In this document: piece after piece, positions 17,664-24,756 of the stretch | Position numbering within the stretch: position 1 is the first letter of the stretch | Layout of the letters: every line of letters begins with the position of its first letter | Source: Candidatus Avelusimicrobium intestinipullorum | Lineage (GTDB): Bacteria > Elusimicrobiota > Elusimicrobia > Elusimicrobiales > Elusimicrobiaceae | Reading direction: 5' to 3' | Length of the DNA stretch: 64,000 nucleotides | NCBI GenBank assembly: GCA_944324635.1 | Contig: CALUXC010000007.1 | Coordinates: forward strand, 23,639-87,638 | The notes under the pieces: generated by a model | Seen by the model: the letters and a program-made list of their open reading frames with translations, nothing else | Told to the model about the DNA's origin: nothing | The model's database searches: none | Translations under genes and position numbers: made by a program

Positions 17664-17746
17664 ATTACCTAAATATAATACAAAATTTCAAAACCTTCGG
17701 CAATAAGAAAGCAATTTCTCGTCGGAGAAAAGGCCTTTGCAAAAAG

Positions 17747-18217
17747 CTATTGCAAGCTGGTTTGTTCAAAAATCCGTGCGATTTTTTCCAAATTTTCGCG
17801 GTCGGTTTCGTCAAAGCGCGCTTTTATGGGGGAATCTATGTCCAGCACGCCCCACACTTCTCCCCGGCAAAAAAGCGGCACGACGATTTCGCTTTGGGAA
17901 GCGCTGTCGCAGGCGATATGCCCCGCAAAAGCGTGCACGTCCGGCACCAGCTGGGTTTGGCGGGTGCTGGCTGCCGTGCCGCAAACGCCTTTGCCCATGC
18001 CAATGCGCACGCAAGCCGGCTTGCCTTGAAAGGGCCCCAACACCAAGGTGCCTTCTTTGAGTATATAAAAGCCTGCCCAATTTAAGTTGTCCATCCCATG
18101 GTACAGCAAGGCGGATAAATTGGCCATATTTGCCACCGTATCGCGTTCCATTTCCAGCAGGGCCCGCGCCTGGAGCAATAAATCCGAATAAATGCGTGTT
18201 TTAGTTTGAAGAACCAT
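17747..18217 (-). CDS. msrC: Free methionine-R-sulfoxide reductase (GAF domain)
   Basis: A 156-residue single GAF-domain protein. The fRMsr active-site cysteines appear in GKGVCGTAA and HIACDSASQSEIVVP, with NWAGFYIL and GVLDIDSP also typical. It reduces free Met-R-sulfoxide and would help an anaerobe survive oxygen. The start at 18217 is chosen because upstream in-frame sequence crosses the ferredoxin gene on the other strand. A TACAAT at 18231-18226 sits 8 bases before the ATG with no Shine-Dalgarno sequence, so the mRNA may be leaderless. Confidence 0.88.
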   Translation of the reverse strand: MVLQTKTRIYSDLLLQARALLEMERDTVANMANLSALLYHGMDNLNWAGFYILKEGTLVLGPFQGKPACVRIGMGKGVCGTAASTRQTQLVPDVHAFAGHIACDSASQSEIVVPLFCRGEVWGVLDIDSPIKARFDETDRENLEKIARIFEQTSLQ

Positions 18218-18249
18218 ATATTTGTATTGTACAAAAACTGATTTTATTA

Positions 18250-18279
18250 TTGCGCAGCTGCGCGCAAAAGAAATATACT
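18250..18279 (+). promoter_or_regulatory. Possible promoter and palindromic operator for the ferredoxin/oxidoreductase operon
   Basis: TTGCGC (18250-18255), an 18-base spacer and TATACT (18274-18279). A perfect 12-base palindrome GCGCAGCTGCGC (18252-18263) overlaps the -35 box and lies between two divergent transcription units. The operator role is inference. Confidence 0.35.
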
Positions 18280-18325
18280 TTATGTATGGGTTTTCCGGCA
18301 AAACCCCCGGACCCACAGGAGAATT

Positions 18326-18532
18326 ATGCCAAGAATTGAAGTGGACGCCAATAAATGCAAAGCATGTTATTTGTGCGTCAGCGTATGCCCGAAAAAATGC
18401 TTGGGCAAATCCAATACCATCAGCAAAAAAGGATATTTTCCCGCTCAGATGGAGCATCCCGAAAATTGTATCGGCTGTGCCATGTGCTATATGATGTGCC
18501 CCGATATTGCCATTACGGTAATTAAAGACTAA
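18326..18532 (+). CDS. 2[4Fe-4S] ferredoxin, delta subunit of 2-oxoacid:ferredoxin oxidoreductase
   Basis: 68 residues with two CxxCxxCxxxC sets: C11, C14, C17, C21 and C48, C51, C54, C58. It moves electrons from the TPP site of the oxidoreductase to free ferredoxin. AGGAG precedes the ATG. It is the first gene of a four-gene operon with the alpha, beta and gamma subunits, the order of VorDBAC/KorDABC-type enzymes. Confidence 0.92.
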   Translation: MPRIEVDANKCKACYLCVSVCPKKCLGKSNTISKKGYFPAQMEHPENCIGCAMCYMMCPDIAITVIKD

Positions 18533-18551
18533 CGATTTTGAGGATTTTATT

Positions 18552-19715
18552 ATGACCGAAAAAACATTAAGAAAAGGCAATGAAGCATTGGCCGAAGGCG
18601 CCATTCGCGCCGGGGTGCGTTTCTTTGCCGGATATCCGATTACTCCGCAAAACGAAGTGCCGGAATATATGTCCGCCCATATGGCGGAAGCCGGCGGTGC
18701 GTTTGTGCAAGCCGAAAGCGAAGTGGCCGCCATCAATATGGTGTACGGTGCCGCTTCTACCGGCACGCGCAGCATGACGTCTTCTTCCTCTCCGGGCGTG
18801 AGCTTGAAGCAGGAAGGTATCACTTATTTGGCCAGTGCCGATTTGCCGTGCCTGATCGTAAACGTAATGCGCGGCGGCCCGGGGCTGGGCAGCATTTCCG
18901 GCTCGCAGGGGGATTATTTCCAGGCCACGCGCGGCGGCGGCAACGGGGACTATCACGTCATCGTGTTGGCGCCGAACTCCGTAGAAGAGCTGGGCAACTT
19001 TCCGAAACTGGGTTTTGAACTGGCCGAAAAATACCGCATGCCCTGCATGATTTTGGCGGACGGTATTTTGGGGCAGATGATGGAAAGCATGTCTTTTAAT
19101 TTTGACCCGATTGACCCCAACCAGCTGGGCAAGTTTGACTGGGCGGTGGATATCCACAAAAACGGCCGCAAGAAAAACAACGTGTTTTCTTACAAAGGGG
19201 ATAATTTGATTGCCGACGTGGTGGAACGCGCCAAACGCTACGGGCTGATTGAAAAAACCGAAGCCCGCTGGGAAGAACGCGAAGCCGAAGGCTGTGATGT
19301 GCTGTTGGTGGCGTACGGGCTTTCGTCCCGCGCCTGCTTGGAAGCCGTCAACAAAGCCAAAGAAGAAGGTTTGAAAGTGGGCTTGTTCCGCCCGATTACG
19401 CTGTGGCCTTTCCCGTCCAAACGTTTGGCGGAATTGGCCGGCAAAGCCAAAGCGGTGTTAACCGTGGAACAGAGCTTGGGCCAGTTGGTGCAAGACGTAA
19501 AATTGGCCATTAACGGCAAAACGCCCGTCTATTTGAATGCGTATCCTGCCGGCGGCCAGCCGGACGGCAATACCATTTTAACCGCGGTGCGCTCCATTTT
19601 AAGCGGCGGCAAAGAAGGCCTGTTTGATTTGCAGGAACATGCCGACGGCTTTAACTATGAATGCAAGCGCGACACGTCGCTCGGTATGCAGGGCGACTTG
19701 AAGGGAGGCAAATAA
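18552..19715 (+). CDS. 2-oxoacid:ferredoxin oxidoreductase alpha subunit (VorB/KorA-like)
   Basis: 387 residues. The pyrimidine-binding and domain II region of POR-superfamily enzymes is present: GNEALAEGAIRAGVRFFAGYPITP, here cited as GNEALAEGA and FFAGYPITPQNE, plus SSSSPGVSLKQEG and GGPGLGSISGSQGD. The PITP loop and overall length fit the VorB/KorA branch rather than pyruvate oxidoreductase. The substrate is a 2-oxoacid, either branched-chain or 2-oxoglutarate; the sequence alone does not decide. The reaction gives acyl-CoA, CO2 and reduced ferredoxin. Confidence 0.9.
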   Translation: MTEKTLRKGNEALAEGAIRAGVRFFAGYPITPQNEVPEYMSAHMAEAGGAFVQAESEVAAINMVYGAASTGTRSMTSSSSPGVSLKQEGITYLASADLPCLIVNVMRGGPGLGSISGSQGDYFQATRGGGNGDYHVIVLAPNSVEELGNFPKLGFELAEKYRMPCMILADGILGQMMESMSFNFDPIDPNQLGKFDWAVDIHKNGRKKNNVFSYKGDNLIADVVERAKRYGLIEKTEARWEEREAEGCDVLLVAYGLSSRACLEAVNKAKEEGLKVGLFRPITLWPFPSKRLAELAGKAKAVLTVEQSLGQLVQDVKLAINGKTPVYLNAYPAGGQPDGNTILTAVRSILSGGKEGLFDLQEHADGFNYECKRDTSLGMQGDLKGGK

Positions 19716-19719
19716 ATTT

Positions 19720-20463
19720 ATGACTATTATCGCCAAAAAACCCGCCAGTTTAACCGATTTGCCGATGCATTATTGCCCCGGCTGCGGGCACGGTATTGTG
19801 CACCGTCTGATGGGCGAAGCTTTTGATGAACTGAACATCGCCGACCGCGTTATCGGCGTGGCCCCGGTGGGCTGCGCGGTATTTGCGGATTCGTACTTTG
19901 CCTGTGATATGGTGCAGGGCGCGCACGGGCGCGGCCCGGCCATTGCCACGGGTATCAAACGCTCCAAACCGCAGGCCATTGTGTTTTCCTACCAGGGAGA
20001 CGGCGACTTGGCTTCTATCGGTATGGCCGAAATTGTGCATGCCGCGGTGCGCAGCGAAAACATCACCGTTATTTTTATCAATAACGCCATTTACGGCATG
20101 ACCGGCGGTCAAATGGCCCCGACCACGCTGGTGGGCCAAGTGGCCACCACCGCCCCCAAAGGGCGCGACCCGAAACTGCAGGGGTGGCCGATTAACATGT
20201 GCGAAATGTTGGCGCAAATTACCGGTGCCAAGTATTTGGAACGTGTGGCCGTGGATTCGCCCCAGAACGTGATGAAAGCCAAAAAAGCCATTAAAAAAGC
20301 TTTTGAAAACCAGGTGAACGGGGTGGGTTTCTCGATGGTGGAAGTATTGTCCCAGTGCCCGACCAACTGGTATGCCAGCGTGCCGCAGGCGTTGGAATTT
20401 GTGCGCACCAAAATGATGCCGCAATATCCGCTGGGCGTTTTTAAGGACGAGGGAGGCAAATAA
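19720..20463 (+). CDS. 2-oxoacid:ferredoxin oxidoreductase beta subunit (TPP-binding)
   Basis: 247 residues. The TPP motif runs GDGDLASIGMAEIVHAA to NNAIYGMTGGQ. The early CPGCGHG holds the conserved Cys pair. A GGAGG lies upstream of the ATG at 19720. It pairs with the alpha subunit to form the catalytic centre. The stop shares a base with the gamma start. Confidence 0.93.
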   Translation: MTIIAKKPASLTDLPMHYCPGCGHGIVHRLMGEAFDELNIADRVIGVAPVGCAVFADSYFACDMVQGAHGRGPAIATGIKRSKPQAIVFSYQGDGDLASIGMAEIVHAAVRSENITVIFINNAIYGMTGGQMAPTTLVGQVATTAPKGRDPKLQGWPINMCEMLAQITGAKYLERVAVDSPQNVMKAKKAIKKAFENQVNGVGFSMVEVLSQCPTNWYASVPQALEFVRTKMMPQYPLGVFKDEGGK

Positions 20464-20999
20464 TGTATCAAGGTATCAGAATTGCCGGATTCGGCGGACA
20501 GGGCGTTATTTCCGCGGGCATTTTGCTGGCGCAGGCCGGCGTGGAAGACAAGAAAAACGCCAGCTGGCTTCCTTCTTACGGGCCCGAAATGCGCGGCGGA
20601 ACGGCCAACTGCTCGGTGGTAGTGTCCGACGGGGAAGTATATACGCCTATCGTATCTTCTCCCGATACGGTTATCATCATGAACGAGCCGTCCTTGCCCA
20701 AGTTTGAGCCGTTGCTTAAAAAAGGCGGGCTGATGATTATCAACAGTTCGCTCATCAACTCCCGCCCTACCCGCACCGATATTACCGTGGTATGCGTTCC
20801 CTGCAACAAAATTGCCGAAGAACTGGGTATGGACCGCATTGCCAACTTGGTGGCGTTGGGTGCGTTTATTAAGCAAACGGGCGCGGTGACGCTGCAAAGC
20901 GTGGAACACGCCATGAAAAAAGTGTATAAACGTGCCAAACCGGAAATGCTGGAGCTGAATAAAAAAGCGTTGCAAGCCGGGTATGACGCGGTGAAATAA
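20463..20999 (+). CDS. 2-oxoacid:ferredoxin oxidoreductase gamma subunit
   Basis: A 178-residue POR gamma-domain protein: IRIAGFGGQGVISAGILLAQA at the N-terminus (cited as GFGGQGVISAG), then SYGPEMRGGTANCSVV. These are the family signatures, and the domain binds CoA in related enzymes. It is the last gene of the operon, directly followed by a terminator. Confidence 0.93.
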   Translation: MYQGIRIAGFGGQGVISAGILLAQAGVEDKKNASWLPSYGPEMRGGTANCSVVVSDGEVYTPIVSSPDTVIIMNEPSLPKFEPLLKKGGLMIINSSLINSRPTRTDITVVCVPCNKIAEELGMDRIANLVALGAFIKQTGAVTLQSVEHAMKKVYKRAKPEMLELNKKALQAGYDAVK

Positions 21000-21021
21000 A
21001 AGTTGGAAAGCAGGAAAATTT

Positions 21022-21055
21022 AATCCCCCGAAGGCGTAAGCCACGGGGGATTTTA
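21022..21055 (+). terminator. Intrinsic terminator after the oxidoreductase operon
   Basis: The stem AATCCCCCG/CGGGGGATT is followed by TTT. A second, weaker hairpin (AAAGGCC/GGGCCTTTTT, about 21070-21098) follows. Confidence 0.75.
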
Positions 21056-21161
21056 ATGCCTTGGAACTAAAAGGCCTATAGTAGATTTGGGCCTTTTTGC
21101 TCTTGTAGTCAAGGGTATAAAGAGTTAGGTTATAAGTAACATCCCCTTTAAGGAGCACAAA

Positions 21162-22274
21162 ATGAAGAAGCTTCCTGCTTTACTGCTTGTGTTTTGTTTG
21201 CTATATACTGCCGGAAATGTTTTTGCGCAAGGGCGTAATATGTCGTCTTTGCAGGCTCTGCGGGCCGGAGTCGTGTCCAACGGGAGCAAATTTGTCCGCA
21301 TTAACGCGCGGGATTTTTTTGCCAAGCAACCCTCTTTGTCCGCGGCACAGTTCAAAACGCCGGACGCTATTCGTCAAAGTCTGCTGGCCCACGGCGTACA
21401 GGAAAGTTTGCGCATGTCGGAACAATACCGTACAAATTTGCAGAAATTTTTGGAAATAAAAAAAGAAATGGATATTTTCCTGGGGTACCAAAAATTGGAA
21501 CCGCAGGCAGTTTGTTCAGCTGAAATTAATGAACGCTGGATGCATGCCAATAAGGCTTTTTTGGCCCTGCAGGAGATGGAGCGCATTGTAGGCGCGCGCG
21601 ACCCGGGCGTACATATGGGCAAACTGTATATGGAACGCGTGATGGCCACCTTAAGACCCACCTATACGGGGTGTTTGCTGGGTGGTGATAAAGAAAATCT
21701 GCCGGGCAAATTCCGCTCTGCCAATTCTTTTGATTCCGCCAAGTTTTTATTGAAAGACCCGGACGGCACTTCCTTAACGATGAAAAACACGGCTCGCGGT
21801 TCGGAAGGCTTTGTGCAGGCGCAAAAAATGGCTGCTCAGCTGCCCGCTATGACGATCGCCGTGTTAAACGACGATCCGGAAATTTTGGAATGGACCCGCA
21901 ATTGGGCCGCGCAAGGATTTTTGGGAAAAGGAAGCCGTGTGGCGGTGTTTGACTCTCTTAGCAAATTGATGGACTGGGTAAAAGACGTGAAATACGACTT
22001 GATTTTGATGGACTATGTGCTGGAGGACGGCATCAGCGTATTTATGATAGACCGTATTCGTATGGCGGGGGATACATCTACCGTCATTTTGGTAAACAGC
22101 GCGCTGATGGATAATGAGGTCCCGGCGGAAGAGTTGTACGAACACGGGGCGGACGGATTTATTTCGTCCATCGGTTTCCGCCCGGATAACGGCGGGGCCC
22201 GCATTGCCAATGCGCTGTTTAATTATATGCATCATCATGGGCGCGAGGCGCTCACCCCGCATACGGCTCGTTAA
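21162..22274 (+). CDS. Exported protein with a C-terminal receiver-like domain
   Basis: 370 residues. Residues 1-23 are a signal peptide ending NVFAQ. Residues 24-230 are unrecognised and mostly helical. Residues about 232-350 look like a CheY-type receiver: the acidic pair D237/D238 in LNDDPE, the phospho-acceptor-like D284 in LILMDYVLEDG, S313 in LVNSAL, then a GADGFI turn. The conserved Lys after the last strand is missing (GFISS). A receiver outside the cytoplasm would have no ordinary kinase partner. Either the hydrophobic start is only a membrane anchor, or the domain serves as a binding fold. AAGGAG precedes the ATG. Confidence 0.6.
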   Translation: MKKLPALLLVFCLLYTAGNVFAQGRNMSSLQALRAGVVSNGSKFVRINARDFFAKQPSLSAAQFKTPDAIRQSLLAHGVQESLRMSEQYRTNLQKFLEIKKEMDIFLGYQKLEPQAVCSAEINERWMHANKAFLALQEMERIVGARDPGVHMGKLYMERVMATLRPTYTGCLLGGDKENLPGKFRSANSFDSAKFLLKDPDGTSLTMKNTARGSEGFVQAQKMAAQLPAMTIAVLNDDPEILEWTRNWAAQGFLGKGSRVAVFDSLSKLMDWVKDVKYDLILMDYVLEDGISVFMIDRIRMAGDTSTVILVNSALMDNEVPAEELYEHGADGFISSIGFRPDNGGARIANALFNYMHHHGREALTPHTAR

Positions 22275-22291
22275 ATTGGTAACTCTTAAAT

Positions 22292-22326
22292 AAAAAAGGG
22301 AAGGCAAAAAGCCTTCCCTTTTTTTT
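22292..22326. terminator. Bidirectional terminator between the 21162 and MFS genes
   Basis: The perfect stem AAGGGAAGGC/GCCTTCCCTT has an AAAAA loop, an A run before it and a T run after it. Confidence 0.9.
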
Positions 22327-22347
22327 ATAGTTGCAAACGGTATGGAT

Positions 22348-23562
22348 TTAAGGAAGCGTTTTTTCTTCCGGAAATCGCCGTTCCAGGCGGGCGGCCATCC
22401 AGGTGAACACAATTCCCGGTACGGCAGCCAAACAGCACAGCAAAACGGCTATTTTTAAGCCCCAGCCGTCTGACGCTTTTCCTACTAACAGCGGGGAGAG
22501 TGCGTCCCCCAGCGCGTGAATAATAAAAATGTTAACGGCAAACGCCATGGAGTGCACCTTGCTGCGCGTGGCAGACACCAACGCCGCCGCCACAGGCCCC
22601 GTGGGTAAAAACAAGCATACAATCGCCACCGCAAAACACGCCAGCGCCAGCGTGGGCCGCTGGGTTTGCACTCCAATCCATGCAGGCGGCAAAAGCGCCG
22701 CCAGGGATAACCCCATCACCCAAAAATATGCCTTTGGCGTTACGTTTAGCAGGCGGTCGGCAATTTTCCCGCCCGCAAAGGTGCCCGCAGCCCCGCACAC
22801 CACCACCAGTGCGCCGAAAACCGTGCCCGCGCTGGCTACGTCCAAGGCTAAGTAGCGGTGCAAATAGGTGGGCATCCAGGCAGACAGTCCGCCAATAATA
22901 AACGTAATCATAGCGTGGGCCAGGCAGATACAAAGGAACGGTTTGTTTTTTAGCAGGGCGGTGTAGTCTTTTGGGCCGGGCTTGTCGGCCTCCTTTTGCA
23001 TTTGGCGGCGGAGGTCTTTAAGGTGCGTAAAGGACAAAAGCCCCAGCACTATTCCCGGCACACCGGCCAGCAAAAAAGCGGCCCTCCACCCCCAGTGCAG
23101 GCCAATAAATCCGCCTAACACATAGCCCAAAGCACTCCCGGCAGGCAGCGCCAAGCCGAATATAGCCAAGATGCCGGCGCGTTTTTCTTTGGGATAGTTT
23201 TCCGCTAAGAAAGGTTGTGCAATGGTGGTAAAGCCGGCCTCCCCTATACCAATAAATCCGCGCGTAAAAAGGAGCGAGGCGTAGTTTTTTGCGCCCGCGC
23301 AGGCCAGGGTGGCGGCACTCCAGATGAGTGCGCTTGCGCCCACCCATTTGTGGCGTTCGGTACGGTCTGCAAAGAAGCCCACCAGCGGGGCATAGCACAT
23401 ATATACCAACATAAATACAGAAGCCAATGTGCCCAGCTGAAAATCGTTTAGGTGCAGGTCTGTTTGAAGAAGCGGAAAAACGGAATAGAGGACTTGCCTG
23501 TCTATATAGTTAAACAGGTTAAGCAGAAACAAAATCCAAAATAATCGTTTCACGTTTTGCAT
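22348..23562 (-). CDS. MFS transporter, Spinster-like
   Basis: A 404-residue membrane protein with about 12 hydrophobic helices. NYIDRQVLYSVFPLLQTDL in helix 1, GFFADRTERHKWV in loop 2-3 and RGFIGIGEAGFTTIAQPF in helix 4 match the Spinster branch of MFS (sphingolipid or organic anion type). The substrate is unknown. The start at 23562 (MQNVKRLFW) places the first helix normally; a longer form from 23637 would add 25 residues. It is monocistronic and diverges from the pilin gene. Confidence 0.83.
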   Translation of the reverse strand: MQNVKRLFWILFLLNLFNYIDRQVLYSVFPLLQTDLHLNDFQLGTLASVFMLVYMCYAPLVGFFADRTERHKWVGASALIWSAATLACAGAKNYASLLFTRGFIGIGEAGFTTIAQPFLAENYPKEKRAGILAIFGLALPAGSALGYVLGGFIGLHWGWRAAFLLAGVPGIVLGLLSFTHLKDLRRQMQKEADKPGPKDYTALLKNKPFLCICLAHAMITFIIGGLSAWMPTYLHRYLALDVASAGTVFGALVVVCGAAGTFAGGKIADRLLNVTPKAYFWVMGLSLAALLPPAWIGVQTQRPTLALACFAVAIVCLFLPTGPVAAALVSATRSKVHSMAFAVNIFIIHALGDALSPLLVGKASDGWGLKIAVLLCCLAAVPGIVFTWMAARLERRFPEEKTLP

Positions 23563-23678
23563 GGCACGTCCGCTGAAAAATGCTTTTCTAAATTCTATAA
23601 AATAAAACTGAAAAAGAATGGAGCTGTTCAGCTGCAAGTCAAATTTATATAATAAACTATCATCTCTCGGGAGGATTT

Positions 23679-24149
23679 ATGAAAAAGGGTTTTACGCTAA
23701 TAGAATTACTTATCGTCATGGTCGTGTTGGGAATTTTGGTGACGGTGGCCCTTCCCAAATACCAGGCTTCGCTGGAACGCGGCCGCGGCGTGGAAGGCAT
23801 TAATAACCTAAAAGCCGCCAGTGACGCCGCCAACGCCCGCTACGTGATGGACGGTAATATGTATGTGGAAGGCAATATCGCCAATTCCAGCGGGGATTTG
23901 CTGGTGGGGGATTTTTCCAAAACTTCTTCTTTTGGCAAGCCGCAATGGTATTCGGGTTCCGCTTCTACGGCGGTTCTGTATATTTCCCGCGAGTCGGGCG
24001 ATTATGAACTGTACGCCATTAACAAAGACGGCGAATTAAAGTATATGGCGTGTTCCGGCTTGTATGATGCCTGCTTGAACCTGGGGGCGGAAGAAGCTTC
24101 TTTTACGGACAGCTACAGCAACAGTAACCTGATTATCAATTTCCAATAG
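23679..24149 (+). CDS. Type IV pilin / type II pseudopilin
   Basis: 156 residues. The leader MKKG is followed by the class III cleavage site G4|F5 and FTLIELLIVMVVLGILV, with the conserved Glu at position +5 of the mature form (E9). The C-terminal part has a Cys pair (CSGLYDAC) that would close the D-region. The basic four-residue leader and the length fit a PilA/PilE-like major or minor pilin. GGGAGG precedes the ATG. A TATAAT at 23648-23653 is a likely -10 box. No assembly genes are nearby, so secretion and pilus roles cannot be separated. Confidence 0.88.
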   Translation: MKKGFTLIELLIVMVVLGILVTVALPKYQASLERGRGVEGINNLKAASDAANARYVMDGNMYVEGNIANSSGDLLVGDFSKTSSFGKPQWYSGSASTAVLYISRESGDYELYAINKDGELKYMACSGLYDACLNLGAEEASFTDSYSNSNLIINFQ

Positions 24150-24164
24150 CCTTTTTGGAGAGTT

Positions 24165-24193
24165 AAAAGCCCGCTTTTAAGCGGGCTTTTTTT
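24165..24193. terminator. Bidirectional terminator between pilin gene and trmL
   Basis: AAAAGCCCGC/GCGGGCTTTT with a TTTTAA loop, plus T runs. Its end touches the trmL stop codon. Confidence 0.85.
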
Positions 24194-24653
24194 ATGACAA
24201 TTTTCGGTTTTGGCGCAAAGCTTCAAAAAGCACAATGGCCGCAGAGGAGGATAGATTTAACGAACGCACGGGCCCCGGCATGGGAATAGTAAAGAGGCGG
24301 TGTTTGTAGCGCTCGTAAAATTCCTTGGGCAGGCCGCACGACTCGGCACCGAAAATTAAAAAAGCGTCCGGCGGGAAGGAAGCGTCCCAATACAGCTGGG
24401 TGCCTTTGGTGGAGAGGAAAAACATTTTCTCTTCTGCGGGTTTTTCCGCTTCCAAGAACGCTTCCCACGTTTCGTGGCGTTTGTAGTCCAGGTTGGGCCA
24501 ATAATCCAGGCCCGAGCGGCGGATTTCTTTGGACGCTATTTTGAAGCCCAACTTGCCTACCAAATGCAGCCTGGTGCCGGTGGCCACACAGGAGCGGCCG
24601 ATGTTGCCGGTATTAAATGGAATTTCAGGGTTTACTAAAACGATATTCAGCAT
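24192..24653 (-). CDS. trmL: tRNA (cytidine/uridine-34-2'-O)-methyltransferase
   Basis: A 153-residue minimal SPOUT methyltransferase that methylates the wobble nucleotide of tRNA-Leu. Family landmarks: NIVLVNPEIPFNTGNIGRSC at the start, IFGAESCGLP in the knot and IPMPGPVRSLNLSSSAAIV at the end. The length matches TrmL/YibK. Its ribosome-binding site is weak. It lies just beyond the glgP terminator. Confidence 0.93.
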   Translation of the reverse strand: MLNIVLVNPEIPFNTGNIGRSCVATGTRLHLVGKLGFKIASKEIRRSGLDYWPNLDYKRHETWEAFLEAEKPAEEKMFFLSTKGTQLYWDASFPPDAFLIFGAESCGLPKEFYERYKHRLFTIPMPGPVRSLNLSSSAAIVLFEALRQNRKLS

Positions 24654-24670
24654 ACTTTAGCCTTTACAAA

Positions 24671-24707
24671 AAACAGCCGGAAAAAGGATTTCCTCTTTCC
24701 GGCCGTT
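24671..24707 (-). terminator. Intrinsic terminator after glgP
   Basis: On the minus strand a GCCGGAAAGAGG...CCTTTTTCCGGC stem is followed by TGTTTTTTG. Confidence 0.75.
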
Positions 24708-24756
24708 TGGTACTTCATCAAATAAAGCCGGGCTCCCGCAGGAGCACGCGGACAAA

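Noticed and set aside
17435..18085. 216-codon plus-strand frame spanning tRNA-Phe and msrC
   Set aside because: It runs through a tRNA gene and is antisense to msrC, so it cannot be a real gene.
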